The position numbers and the translations under genes are program-made. From Deinococcus humi (GTDB taxonomy: Bacteria; Deinococcota; Deinococci; Deinococcales; Deinococcaceae), in assembly GCF_014201875.1 (NCBI RefSeq), contig NZ_JACHFL010000003.1:310001-374000 (forward strand): DNA of 64,000 nt. The letters run 5' to 3'. Below are positions 36,948-46,223 of the stretch, piece by piece; the first letter of the stretch is position 1; each line of letters begins with the position of its first letter. A model generated the notes under the pieces. It was not told the DNA's origin. It saw nothing but the letters and a program-made list of their open reading frames with translations, and ran no database searches.

Positions 36948-37538
36948 TTACAAGGTTCCCAAACGCCGCGCAGCGTCCGCCGCCGCCTCCACACCCCAGA
37001 GGGCGGCGGCAACGTGCAGGGCAGCATGCAGCGCGGGGAAACCACCCGCCGTGGTGCAGAGCTGCGCGTCGGTCCAGACCGCGCCAGGATGCACCTCGGC
37101 CACGCCGTGGCCCCACAAAGTATCGGCCAGATCCGCCGGGCCGCCCACCTCACGCCCGGTCAGCACGCCAGCCTCGCCCAGCAGGAGCACGCCGCTGCCG
37201 CTGGCCCCAATGGGCAGGGCGGCGTGGGACGTAAGAAACGCTTTGAGCAGCGGATCGCGGGCCGCTTTCAGGGCTCCGGGGCCACCGGGCAGCAGCAGCG
37301 CGGCAGGTTCGGGCAGGGCGGCGTACAGCACGTGCGGCGTACTGACCAGCCCTCCGGCAGTCACGATGCTGGCGCGTGAGCGGTTGACCGTAATGGCTGC
37401 GCCGTCGCCGCCGCACAGGCGGCAGACCGTGACCATGATGCCCAGTTCCAGCTCGCTGACCCCCGCGTAGACGGGCACGGCGACGAGGGGACCGCCAGCC
37501 TCCTGGGTCGGTGTGGCGTCCTGCCCGGACGTGGTCAT
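36948..37538 (-). CDS. DJ-1/PfpI-like protein lacking the nucleophile cysteine
   Basis: 196 residues of the DJ-1/PfpI glutamine-amidotransferase fold: VAVPVYAGVSELELGIM for strand 1, ALLLPGGPGALKAAR for the GGPG loop, and IGASGSGVLLLGEAGVLTGREVGGP for the nucleophile elbow. Family members of the AraC-linked group have CTG here; this protein has GSG, so the catalytic Cys is gone and a non-enzymatic role is likely. Its start overlaps the stop of the previous small gene by ATGA, so it is the last gene of a three-gene operon. Confidence 0.8.
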   Translation of the reverse strand: MTTSGQDATPTQEAGGPLVAVPVYAGVSELELGIMVTVCRLCGGDGAAITVNRSRASIVTAGGLVSTPHVLYAALPEPAALLLPGGPGALKAARDPLLKAFLTSHAALPIGASGSGVLLLGEAGVLTGREVGGPADLADTLWGHGVAEVHPGAVWTDAQLCTTAGGFPALHAALHVAAALWGVEAAADAARRLGTL

Positions 37539-37741
37539 TGAAACGTGGACGGCGACACAGGGCGCAGCCGGTACTCGCGGCGGGCCAACGGTGGGGCGAC
37601 GTGACCATTTTCGATCAGCGTGTCGGCAGCTTCCTCGGACAGGCGTTCGATTCGCAGCAGGTAGGCACGCAGGCTCTGCGCACCGTCAAAACGCCGCGGG
37701 TGGGAATCCCCCTCGGTGAGAAGATCGAGCCAGCGGATCAC
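37535..37741 (-). CDS. small uncharacterised protein in the DJ-1 operon
   Basis: 68 residues starting at GTG 37741, which overlaps the stop of the preceding gene (GTGA); its own stop overlaps the DJ-1-like start (ATGA). The sequence has a helical N-terminal part (SLRAYLLRIERLSEEAADTLIENG) and an arginine-rich end. I recognise no family. The tight overlaps on both sides are the main evidence that it is expressed. Confidence 0.6.
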   Translation of the reverse strand: MIRWLDLLTEGDSHPRRFDGAQSLRAYLLRIERLSEEAADTLIENGHVAPPLARREYRLRPVSPSTFQ

Positions 37742-38139
37742 AGCTCCCGCAGATCCTCCCACAGTTGCCAGCCGACACCCTCGGGCGTGCCGTCCAGCAG
37801 CGGTCCCAGAGCCTGAGAGGCAGCGCTGGCGTCCTCATGCAGTTCGGCGTTGTCGGGGCGCTCGTCGTACACGCGCAGCACCGTGAACTGGTAGAAGACC
37901 TGAGAGGCGGTGGGGTCGCCGTTCTCAAAAAAAGCGAAGGGAGGGCTGACCGTGTCCCACAGGACGTGGGCACTTTCCTGCTCGCCCAGACCAGGAGGCG
38001 TGGGCAGGTCCAGTTCTCGGGGCAGGAAATGCTCCAGGTCAATATCGGCGTCCTGGGCGTGCCAGATGTAGCCTTGCAGCAGACGGATAGCGGCGCGGCC
38101 TCCGGCCTGCGGTTCGGTGGGACTCACATCGCACAGCAT
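37738..38139 (-). CDS. uncharacterised acidic protein, first gene of the DJ-1 operon
   Basis: A 133-residue acidic protein (IDLEHFLPRELDLP, FFENGDPTASQVFYQFTVLRVYDERPDN) with no family I can name. It begins the operon with the 68-residue gene and the DJ-1-like gene. The ATG lies one base after a 7-bp hairpin and about 20 bases after a 12-bp palindrome, with no ribosome site. It could be a regulatory or immunity-like protein, but nothing in the sequence decides this. Confidence 0.6.
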   Translation of the reverse strand: MLCDVSPTEPQAGGRAAIRLLQGYIWHAQDADIDLEHFLPRELDLPTPPGLGEQESAHVLWDTVSPPFAFFENGDPTASQVFYQFTVLRVYDERPDNAELHEDASAASQALGPLLDGTPEGVGWQLWEDLREL

Positions 38140-38140
38140 A

Positions 38141-38172
38141 CCTGCTCTGCGCAGCGGAGCAGGCTTAAGCCT
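38141..38172. promoter_or_regulatory. hairpin and 12-bp palindrome at the start of the DJ-1 operon
   Basis: CCTGCTC (38141-38147) and GAGCAGG (38157-38163) form a 7-bp hairpin one base before the ATG of the first gene; AGGCTTAAGCCT (38161-38172) is an exact palindrome next to it. Together they could be an operator or a start-blocking hairpin. The remaining 38173-38440 stretch shows nothing recognisable. Confidence 0.45.
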
Positions 38173-38440
38173 TCATCCATTTCCTGCATCTCTGACCCGT
38201 CTGGTGAATGAGAACAGCGGCTGGGAATCCTGGCAGATCTGTCCAGGTTGAAGATCCAACCTCTCAACCCGGACCCCTGCCCGTCCTCGCTGGAAGGCTC
38301 AAGGTACAAGCTGACCATCAACCTTAGCTACCATCGCTGCAAGATCGTCTCTTCAAGTGCCTGCCCAAAGGTTCCCTACACCGGGAGGGAGCCATCCGCT
38401 TACCCGCCGGACTGCTGCCCATCTGAATTTCTCTGGAACC

Positions 38441-39868
38441 CTAGTCCAGCGCGGGGAAGCGGACGCCGCCCATCTCTGTTTCCAGAGGGACAGCCAGCGA
38501 CAGCAGCGATGCATCCGCGCCTGCCGGGGCCACCAGCAGCACACCGCCAGGGCGGGTGCTGGCTGGAGCATCTGGTGCATGAACGGGCATGGCCAGACTG
38601 GGATACCCGGCCTTGGCCGCCAGCGCGCAGCCGTGAATGCCGGGAAAGACCACGGCGTCCAGGCCAGCCGCGAACAGCAGATCGAAGCCCTGCTCGCGGG
38701 TCAGGCGCAGGTCGCGTGCGCGGGCTAGGTGGTAGCCCGGCTCGCTGGCGTCGCCACGTGTGCCCTGGGCAGCGTGCAGAAAGGTCTGCCCGTACTTCAG
38801 GCAGCGCTCCGGCTGGGCCTGATTGCCCGCGATCACGTCGGTCAGGGTCTGTGGCCCGTTCGTGACGCCGGACAGGTAGGCGTTCAGGTCCCCCTTGAAC
38901 TCGTACTCCAGCACCTCCAGCATCACGCCGTTGCTGTTCAGCTCTTCACGGCTGGGAAAGGTCACGTCGCGCACGGTGGCCCCCGCCCGCTTCAGGGCGG
39001 CGCGGGCCAGATCCAGACTGGCGGCGTCCGTCTCGGCCACGCCGGTTTTATCGGTCACGATGCCAATCGTCGCGCCTTTCAGGGTGCCGTGGCCCAGGGT
39101 CAGCTCGGGAACCGGCACACGGCGGCTGGCCTCGTCCTGCGTGTCCGGGCCGGCCATGATGCCCAGCAGCAGCAGGGCGTCGCGGGCGCTGCGGGTGATC
39201 GGCCCCGCCGTGTCCTGGCTGTGGCTGATCGGCACGATCCCCGTGCGCGGAATCAGTCCCAGGGTGGGCTTGAGACCTACCACGCCGCTTTCGTGTGCCG
39301 GGCTGACAACGCTGCCACTGGTCTCGGTCCCCACCGCCGCCACGCACAGCCTTGCGGCCACCGCGACGCCGCTGCCCGAGGAACTGCCCCCCGTATCGTG
39401 CTCCGGACCCCAAGGATTGACCGTCTGCCCCCCCAACGAGGAATAGCCGTTCACCATGCCCAGCGTCATAAAATTGGCCCACTCGGTCATGTTGGCCTTG
39501 CCCAGGATCACGGCACCCGCCGCACGCAGCCGGGCCACCAGCGGGGCATCGACCGTGGGCACATGCGCGGCCATCAGGGCACTGCCCGCTGTCGTGGGCA
39601 GTCCTGCCACATCAATGTTGTCCTTGATCAACAGCGGGCAGCCGTGCAGGGGGCCACGCTCTTCCGGCTCCAGGGCGTCCAGCGCGTCGGCCACCGCACG
39701 CGCGTAGGGGTGGACGGTGATCACGGCGCGCAGCCGAGGGTTCAGGGCCTCCAAACGGTCCAGATAGGTGCGCGTCACCTCGCCGCAGGTCAGATCGCCG
39801 CGGCGGGTGGCCTCGGCCAGATCGGTGGCGTCCAGATCGAGGATGGGGTCGGGCAGGGGGAGAGTCAT
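38441..39868 (-). CDS. amidase (amidase signature family)
   Basis: A 475-residue hydrolase with the Ser-cisSer-Lys triad of the amidase signature family: the lysine in [18 protein letters not shown], and the serines in the glycine/serine-rich run [17 protein letters not shown] and [12 protein letters not shown], where the second holds the cis-serine and nucleophile. It resembles GatA in length but lacks gatB/gatC neighbours, so a general amide or peptide amidase is more likely. The start at 39868 is fixed by TACAGT (39876-39881), 7 nt upstream; the frame further upstream belongs to the pheA region. Confidence 0.9.
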   Translation of the reverse strand: MTLPLPDPILDLDATDLAEATRRGDLTCGEVTRTYLDRLEALNPRLRAVITVHPYARAVADALDALEPEERGPLHGCPLLIKDNIDVAGLPTTAGSALMAAHVPTVDAPLVARLRAAGAVILGKANMTEWANFMTLGMVNGYSSLGGQTVNPWGPEHDTGGSSSGSGVAVAARLCVAAVGTETSGSVVSPAHESGVVGLKPTLGLIPRTGIVPISHSQDTAGPITRSARDALLLLGIMAGPDTQDEASRRVPVPELTLGHGTLKGATIGIVTDKTGVAETDAASLDLARAALKRAGATVRDVTFPSREELNSNGVMLEVLEYEFKGDLNAYLSGVTNGPQTLTDVIAGNQAQPERCLKYGQTFLHAAQGTRGDASEPGYHLARARDLRLTREQGFDLLFAAGLDAVVFPGIHGCALAAKAGYPSLAMPVHAPDAPASTRPGGVLLVAPAGADASLLSLAVPLETEMGGVRFPALD

Positions 39869-40039
39869 GCGGAACACTGTAGCGGCACGCTTCAGGAATG
39901 ACGCTGGATGTGAATGTGTTGTCAATAGGGACGGGCGACTCGCGAACGCACGCTGACGTTCCACCCTCCGCACGTGCTGGGTAGGCATGACTGGCCTGAC
40001 CCCAAAGGAGGCCGGACACCGTGCGCTAGCCTCACGGCC

Positions 40040-40906
40040 ATGAGTGAGCCTGTGTCCGAGTCCATCACCGTCGCCTTTCAGGGCAACCCCGGAGCATACG
40101 GCGAGATCGCCGCCCTGAACGCTGTTGCGGAAGCTGGTCCCCACCGCCAGACGCGCGGCTACGCCACTTTTCACGGTGTGGCGCAGGCGGTGGAAAGCGG
40201 CGAGGCACAGTACGGCGTGCTGCCGGTGGAAAACAGCCTGATGGGCGCGATTCACCAGGCGATTGACCTGCTGAGCGAAACGGAGCTGCACGTGATCGGC
40301 GAGGTGGTGGTCCGCGTCAGCCACTGCCTGATGGCACTGCCGGGGGTGGAACTGGCGGATCTGAAGACCGTGGCCAGCCAGCAGCCTGCGCTGGACCAGT
40401 GCACCGGACTGATCCGTAAGTACGGCCTGCAACCGGTCGCGGCCCACGACACCGCCGGCAGCGCGCGTGAGCTGGCCGAGCGCGGCGCTGCCGGCGGCGG
40501 ACGGGACGAGGCCGCCATCGCCAGCCGCCGCGCCGCAGAGCTGTACGGCCTGAACGTGCTGGCCCATGAGATTGAGGACGAGCCGTTCAACTACACCCGG
40601 TTCATGGTCCTGTCACGCCACGAACCCGCACCCAGCGACGTACCCCACAAGACCAGTCTGGTATTTGCCGTTCGCCACACGCCCGGCTTTCTGGTGGAGA
40701 CCCTGAACGAACTCAGCGGGCTAAACCTGAGCCGCATCGAGAGCCGCCCGCGCCGTGACCGCGCGTGGAGCTACCTGATGTACGTGGACATCGAGGGCGA
40801 TTCGCGTGATCCGCAGGTGGCTCAGGCCCTGGCAGGCGTGCTGAGAAAAGCCAGCTATGCCAAGATCATCGGCTCGTATCCCAGGGCACTGGAAACGGTG
40901 GGCTAG
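40040..40906 (+). CDS. pheA: prephenate dehydratase
   Basis: Converts prephenate to phenylpyruvate in phenylalanine synthesis. [18 protein letters not shown] starts the enzyme, [18 protein letters not shown] is the conserved substrate loop, [10 protein letters not shown] ends the catalytic domain (the invariant TRF), and a C-terminal ACT domain follows with [21 protein letters not shown] and [20 protein letters not shown], which allows phenylalanine feedback. It has 288 residues and no chorismate mutase domain. TAGCCT (40027-40032) ends 7 nt before ATG 40040; the frame upstream is open but not conserved. Confidence 0.94.
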   Translation: MSEPVSESITVAFQGNPGAYGEIAALNAVAEAGPHRQTRGYATFHGVAQAVESGEAQYGVLPVENSLMGAIHQAIDLLSETELHVIGEVVVRVSHCLMALPGVELADLKTVASQQPALDQCTGLIRKYGLQPVAAHDTAGSARELAERGAAGGGRDEAAIASRRAAELYGLNVLAHEIEDEPFNYTRFMVLSRHEPAPSDVPHKTSLVFAVRHTPGFLVETLNELSGLNLSRIESRPRRDRAWSYLMYVDIEGDSRDPQVAQALAGVLRKASYAKIIGSYPRALETVG

Positions 40907-40942
40907 GTGGACGGGACAGGCTGGGGCAGAGGTTAGAGGTTG

Positions 40943-41794
40943 ATGCTGCGCCGTGTGCTGCTCTCGCCGCCTGCCTGCCGCGACCTACGGCCGTTGGTGG
41001 CGGCTGTGCGCGGCAAGGCGGTGCTCATCACTGGCGCTTCCTACGGCATCGGTGAAGCGACGGCGCGGCTGCTGGCGTCGTGTGGCGCGGAGGTGATTCT
41101 TCTGGCGAGAAGTGGAGAGCGGCTGGAAGTCGTGGCCGCTGAGATTCGGGGGGCGGGCGGGCAGACCAGCGTCTACCCGTTGAACCTGACCGATCTGGAG
41201 GCGGTACGGGCGGTGGCCTCCCAGATCGCGGCGAATCATCCGCGCATCGACGCCATCATCAGCAATGCGGGGCACTCGATTCGTCGCCCAGTGTTGGACA
41301 GCACCGAAAGGGATGATCTGGGCCGCCTCCTCGCCGTCAATTTCAGCGGTCCTGCCGCGCTGCTGCTGGCGCTGTTGCCACGCATGGTGGCGCAGGGCGG
41401 CGGGATGATCGTCAACGTCTCCAGCGCGTCGGCCATGCCTCCCGGCATTCCACGCTGGGCCGCGTATCAGGGCAGCAAGGTGGGTTTTGACCTGTGGCTG
41501 GGCAGCGTGGCCAACGAATTGCACGGGCGCGGCGTACGGGTGTCCAGCGTGTATCTCCCGCTGGTTCGCACGCGCATGATCGCACCCACCCGCGCGTACC
41601 GCTTTGCCCCAGCTCTGACACCGCTGGAGGCCGCGCAATCGGTGGTCTATCCGCTTGTCCAACCCATGCGGCGGGTGGCACCGTGGTGGTTGAAGGGCCA
41701 GCAGGTGGCGACGCTGCTGTTCCCGGACGCGCTGGATCGCCTGATGGGCGGCGCGGAGGAACTGGTGCGGCGGCTGACGAGGCGCAAACGGTGA
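40943..41794 (+). CDS. short-chain dehydrogenase/reductase
   Basis: An NAD(P)-dependent SDR of 283 residues. The cofactor motif LITGASYGIGEATARLLA lies near residue 30, IISNAGHSIRRP is the NAG motif, the catalytic serine is in NVSSASAMP, and Tyr/Lys in WAAYQGSKVGFD. The C-terminal extension of about 60 residues looks like a membrane-associated amphipathic region, as in SDRs acting on lipids. Its stop overlaps the GTG start of the acyl-CoA-ligase-like gene. A TTG at 40940 directly before the ATG is an alternative start. Confidence 0.88.
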   Translation: MLRRVLLSPPACRDLRPLVAAVRGKAVLITGASYGIGEATARLLASCGAEVILLARSGERLEVVAAEIRGAGGQTSVYPLNLTDLEAVRAVASQIAANHPRIDAIISNAGHSIRRPVLDSTERDDLGRLLAVNFSGPAALLLALLPRMVAQGGGMIVNVSSASAMPPGIPRWAAYQGSKVGFDLWLGSVANELHGRGVRVSSVYLPLVRTRMIAPTRAYRFAPALTPLEAAQSVVYPLVQPMRRVAPWWLKGQQVATLLFPDALDRLMGGAEELVRRLTRRKR

Positions 41795-43284
41795 GTTTCC
41801 TCGCGGCGGTGTGGCACTCGGGCATCCTCGGTCACCAGCCCATCCAGGGGGCGCTGGGACTGGCCTGGACCGTTCTCAGGCATGGGCCGACGCTGTATGC
41901 CCTGGCAGCCTGGAACGCACACCGGACGCCTGATGCGGTGGCCCTGGTGGACGAGAACGGCCCGTTGACCTACAGAGCGCTGTTGCGGCGGGCAGACGGG
42001 AAGGCCGCTGGCCTCTCACGCCACATCAAGCCAGGAGAGGCGGTCGGACTCCTGTGCGGGAACAGCGCAGATTTTGTCGCAGCTCTCCTGGCCAGCCTCC
42101 AGATCGGGGCGAGAACCGTGCTGTTGAACACCTCCCTTTCTGTCGCAGAAATCGGGCGGATAGGCCAGCAACAACGACTGGGTCTGCTGGTCTGCGATGG
42201 AGACTGGCCGCAGCGATTGCGCGGACATCTGGGGAGCGAGACCGTCCTCATTCATGTCACTCAGGTCTGCACTGCGCAACGCATGGCTCTGGCTCCGCGC
42301 CTGCCACGAGTCGGTCAACTGGTCCTGCTGACCTCCGGCAGCACGGGCATGCCCAGAGCAATTCGCTCACGCGTGGGGCTGCGGGCCGGGTGGCGGGTGG
42401 CGGGCGCTTTGCTTGAGATCCTGCCATTACGGGCGGGGGCGCCCACGCTGCTGCCCCTGCCTCTGTTCCACGGACACGGGCTGGCGGCGCTGGGCATGGG
42501 GCTGGCCCTGGGCGCACCGCTGCATCTGTGCCGCCCCACCACTGAAGCGTTGTGGCGCACCTTGCAGACCGAAGGGATTAAGGTTCTGGTGGTGGTTCCC
42601 ACACTGCTGCATCGCCTGCTGGCAGCTCCAGGAAGGCGAGCTGCTCCTGCACTGCACGCCGTTATCTGCGGCTCGGCCCCGTTGAGCGCAGGGCTGGCGA
42701 CGGCAACGCTGGAGCGTTTTGGGGAGGTGCTGTTCAACGTGTACGGCTCCACCGAGACGGGATTGATCTCGCTGGCAACTCCCGCCGATCTACGGGCCGC
42801 GCCGGGAAGCGTGGGCCGGGTGCTGCCGGGCGTGGAATTTGAACTGCAAGGAGGAGAGGGCCGGGTGATCGTCGGCGGGCACGACACGGGCGATCTGGCC
42901 TCGCTTGATCCGGATGGCCGCCTGACGCTGCATGGCCGAGCCGACGAGTTGCTGATCTGCGGGGGCGAGAATGTCCTCCCGTCCAGTCTGGAAGGGAGGA
43001 TTGCCGCGCATGAGGCCGTCGCGGAATGCGCTGTGGTGGGTGTCCCATGCGCCGAATTTGGCACTGGCCTTCACGCCTTTGTCGTGCTGCGGCACGGTCA
43101 CCAACGGACGCCCGAACAGCTTCAGACTGAGTTGTCTCCGCTGTTGCCCCGGACATTCCGCCCGCAGAGAATCACGCTGCTGGAGACTCTGCCACGCAGC
43201 CCGACGGGGAAGCTGCTGCGTTCGCAGCTCTTGCGGGAAGCCATGATGGACATGAGTGCCACTGACTTGAAGCCTCCACTTTAA
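41791..43284 (+). CDS. AMP-forming acyl-CoA ligase family protein
   Basis: An ANL-superfamily adenylating enzyme of 497 residues. The P-loop is LLTSGSTGMPRA, the A5 motif FNVYGSTETGLISLA, the A7 aspartate lies in TGDLASLDPDGRL, the hinge in GRADELLICGGENVLPSSLE and the terminal lysine in RSPTGKLLRSQL. It probably activates a fatty or aromatic acid; GTGA overlap with the SDR suggests that both work on the same substrate, with ligation followed by reduction, or on a lipid precursor. The start is GTG 41791, since the frame upstream lies within the SDR gene. Confidence 0.88.
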   Translation: MSFLAAVWHSGILGHQPIQGALGLAWTVLRHGPTLYALAAWNAHRTPDAVALVDENGPLTYRALLRRADGKAAGLSRHIKPGEAVGLLCGNSADFVAALLASLQIGARTVLLNTSLSVAEIGRIGQQQRLGLLVCDGDWPQRLRGHLGSETVLIHVTQVCTAQRMALAPRLPRVGQLVLLTSGSTGMPRAIRSRVGLRAGWRVAGALLEILPLRAGAPTLLPLPLFHGHGLAALGMGLALGAPLHLCRPTTEALWRTLQTEGIKVLVVVPTLLHRLLAAPGRRAAPALHAVICGSAPLSAGLATATLERFGEVLFNVYGSTETGLISLATPADLRAAPGSVGRVLPGVEFELQGGEGRVIVGGHDTGDLASLDPDGRLTLHGRADELLICGGENVLPSSLEGRIAAHEAVAECAVVGVPCAEFGTGLHAFVVLRHGHQRTPEQLQTELSPLLPRTFRPQRITLLETLPRSPTGKLLRSQLLREAMMDMSATDLKPPL

Positions 43285-43299
43285 CCTCCCACTATCTCT

Positions 43300-43440
43300 G
43301 CTGGAGAAAACCGACACCGCTACCGCTCGCGCAAGCGGCGGCTCCCGGCCCAGAATCAGTTCGGCCATCTTCTCCGCGATCAGGTTGGTGGGAATATTAG
43401 TATTTCCGCGCAGAAACACGGACATCACCTCCGGCATTCC
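43300..43440 (-). pseudogene. C-terminal remnant of a GMC oxidoreductase
   Basis: On the minus strand the frame reads MPEVMSVFLRGNTNIPTNLI then AEKMAELILGREPPLARA. GMC oxidoreductases end in a GNTNAP-type motif followed by IAEKAADLI, so this is the very end of such an enzyme without any of its upstream domains (no FAD motif is present within 300 bp upstream). It is a decayed fragment, probably left by deletion. It lies between the ligase gene and the AAC(3)-type gene, convergent to the ligase. Confidence 0.75.
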
Positions 43441-43714
43441 CTTACAGGAGCAGCGCTCGCCCTCCAGCCTGCCGCAAACGAGCCGACACTGCTCAGGCAT
43501 CCGAACCCATGCAGATCACCATGTGGGCGCAACTCTGTTGCCCGTCAGCATAGAGTTCGCTCTGCATCTTCCGGGCCTCCACGCGAAGGAAAGGCCCAGA
43601 CCAGGCCGATATGTCTTGTATCCAACCGACTGGGAGCACCAGAGCCGATGTCGCGTTCAGGAGGATTGGTCGGCCAGACCCTGATAAACTGGAAGCAAAA
43701 TGACGCTTCCGGCC
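43441..43714. other. non-coding stretch beside the GMC remnant
   Basis: About 270 bp with no gene that I can support on either strand. Short open frames exist, but their codon usage and composition do not resemble proteins. The base composition is slightly less GC-rich than the neighbours, in keeping with decayed DNA around the pseudogene. Confidence 0.5.
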
Positions 43715-44521
43715 TTACAGCCCTACATGCAATCGGGGTTGCAGGCCATCGTGCCGGACCGTCTGGCGAACTTCCTGACAGCGGCACCCCCTGTACTGGC
43801 AAAGCAAGGCCTCGGGGTCTCGCTGGATCAGCCGAACCGTGCTGTCCACCAGATCACGCACCCGGTACAGCCTCAGGGTGGATGGGCCGACACACGCCGA
43901 GCGGAACTTGAACTCCATCTCGGGCAACAGGTTGTCGAAGTCCGCCGAGCAGTTGGGAAAGGCGGTGGGCAGCACCTGGCCGTCCAGCGGCACGTAGCGG
44001 GTCAGCATCGGCATTCCGGCCAGGTATTCGCCGTAATGGACGCTGGTGTTGCTGCCGAAATCCACGCCAATCAGGAGCGCGTAGCCGTTCAGGTCATACA
44101 GCGCCCCGATGGGCTGGTACGGGCTGGACAACGTCTGGGCCGCTGTGATCCGCGCGGCCTCGTCTCCCAGCGCCACGAAGCTGAGGGTGGGGTGAAACGA
44201 GCGCATGGCGTCGCGCCGCTCAACGAGTTCCTGCGAAACCCGTCCGATGTCACGGCTGACCCGCGTATCCCGGTGAAATTTGGCGTGAACGACGCTGCTA
44301 GGCCGGTTGAGCAAGGTGTTGTAGCTGAAAGCCGGGGCGACCAGCGTGGCCGTGCGCCGCCACAGCGTGTCCACCAGTGTTCTGGCCCCACCGTCCAGCG
44401 TGCCGAAAGACTTCAGGCTGGCGTGGACGATCAGATGCTGAGTACCGTCCAGCCCCAGCGCGGCCAGACCCTCGTCGAGTTCGGCACTTTGCACAGCGGG
44501 CTTCCGCAGCAAGTTCAGCAC
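43715..44521 (-). CDS. AAC(3)-family acetyltransferase
   Basis: A 268-residue protein of the aminoglycoside 3-N-acetyltransferase / FrbF family. LIVHASLKSFGTLDGGARTLVDTL opens the fold, TATLVAPAFSYNTLL and RDTRVSRDIGRVSQELVERRDAMRSFHPTLSFVALG follow (the DxG and RSxHP motifs), and GVDFGSNTSVHYGEYLAG is the late acetyl-CoA region. Antibiotic resistance, or a secondary-metabolite role, is possible. The start is GTG 44521, 7 nt after TAGACT (44529-44534), and the upstream frame is not used. The cysteine-rich C-terminus (LLCQYRGCRCQEVR) could bind metal. Confidence 0.8.
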   Translation of the reverse strand: MLNLLRKPAVQSAELDEGLAALGLDGTQHLIVHASLKSFGTLDGGARTLVDTLWRRTATLVAPAFSYNTLLNRPSSVVHAKFHRDTRVSRDIGRVSQELVERRDAMRSFHPTLSFVALGDEAARITAAQTLSSPYQPIGALYDLNGYALLIGVDFGSNTSVHYGEYLAGMPMLTRYVPLDGQVLPTAFPNCSADFDNLLPEMEFKFRSACVGPSTLRLYRVRDLVDSTVRLIQRDPEALLCQYRGCRCQEVRQTVRHDGLQPRLHVGL

Positions 44522-44684
44522 AGCCCCCAGTCTAGCGGTCCGGCATGGGCCACCGCTAGAGTCGTCGCGCACCTTCTGCGGCAGAGGCCGGGAGGCGATC
44601 CGGCACGGGCGGGCGCTTTTGCGCATCTGCCCATCTATCCCACCCCGGTCTGCTGGCCTGCCCGCAGGCGCTAGACTCGGCGGC

Positions 44685-44753
44685 ATGTTCGGCACCCGGC
44701 ACAGTCTGGAGCGCGGCGCACTCGCGGCCCCGCTTCTACGTCCGGGGCGTTGA
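44685..44753 (+). CDS. possible 22-residue leader peptide before lysT
   Basis: ATG 44685 lies 7 nt after TAGACT (44672-44677), the leaderless arrangement used by many genes here. The peptide [19 protein letters not shown] then PGR is rich in arginine and leucine and has no lysine. A strong hairpin follows 25 bp after its stop and then the lysT ribosome site. It could couple lysT expression to translation, or be a spurious short frame at a real promoter. The rest of 44522-44832 holds nothing else. Confidence 0.4.
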   Translation: MFGTRHSLERGALAAPLLRPGR

Positions 44754-44777
44754 GCGCAGGAATCTAGCGTTCAGTTC

Positions 44778-44808
44778 GCCCCCGGACAACAGTTGCGTGT
44801 CCGGGGGC
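44778..44808 (+). promoter_or_regulatory. 11-bp perfect hairpin in the lysT leader
   Basis: GCCCCCGGACA (44778-44788) pairs with TGTCCGGGGGC (44798-44808) around a 9-base loop. No T tract follows, and the lysT ribosome site begins 8 bp later, so it is more likely a stability or initiation-control element than a terminator. Confidence 0.55.
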
Positions 44809-44831
44809 TTCAGGCTGAGGAGGTCAAGAAT

Positions 44832-46119
<1,288 letters not shown>

Positions 46120-46131
46120 AACGGACAAGGG

Positions 46132-46174
46132 GGGCGGGAAGGTGGCGTGATTGACAGCCACCTTCCCGCCCTTT
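46132..46174 (+). terminator. 15-bp perfect hairpin terminator after lysT
   Basis: GGGCGGGAAGGTGGC (46132-46146) pairs exactly with GCCACCTTCCCGCCC (46157-46171), followed by TTT. It starts 13 bp after the lysT stop. Confidence 0.85.
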
Positions 46175-46223
46175 AACGGTCTTGCATCCCTCGCCGTTCG
46201 ATCCGTGCTTGACTACAGCCCTT

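Noticed and set aside
37511..37816. Plus-strand frames across the DJ-1 operon
   Set aside because: They run opposite three overlapping minus-strand genes and show no coding pattern of their own.
43545..43802. Minus-strand frame of 85 codons in the gap beside the GMC remnant
   Set aside because: No motif and poor codon usage, and it overlaps the C-terminus of the acetyltransferase gene; more likely chance.
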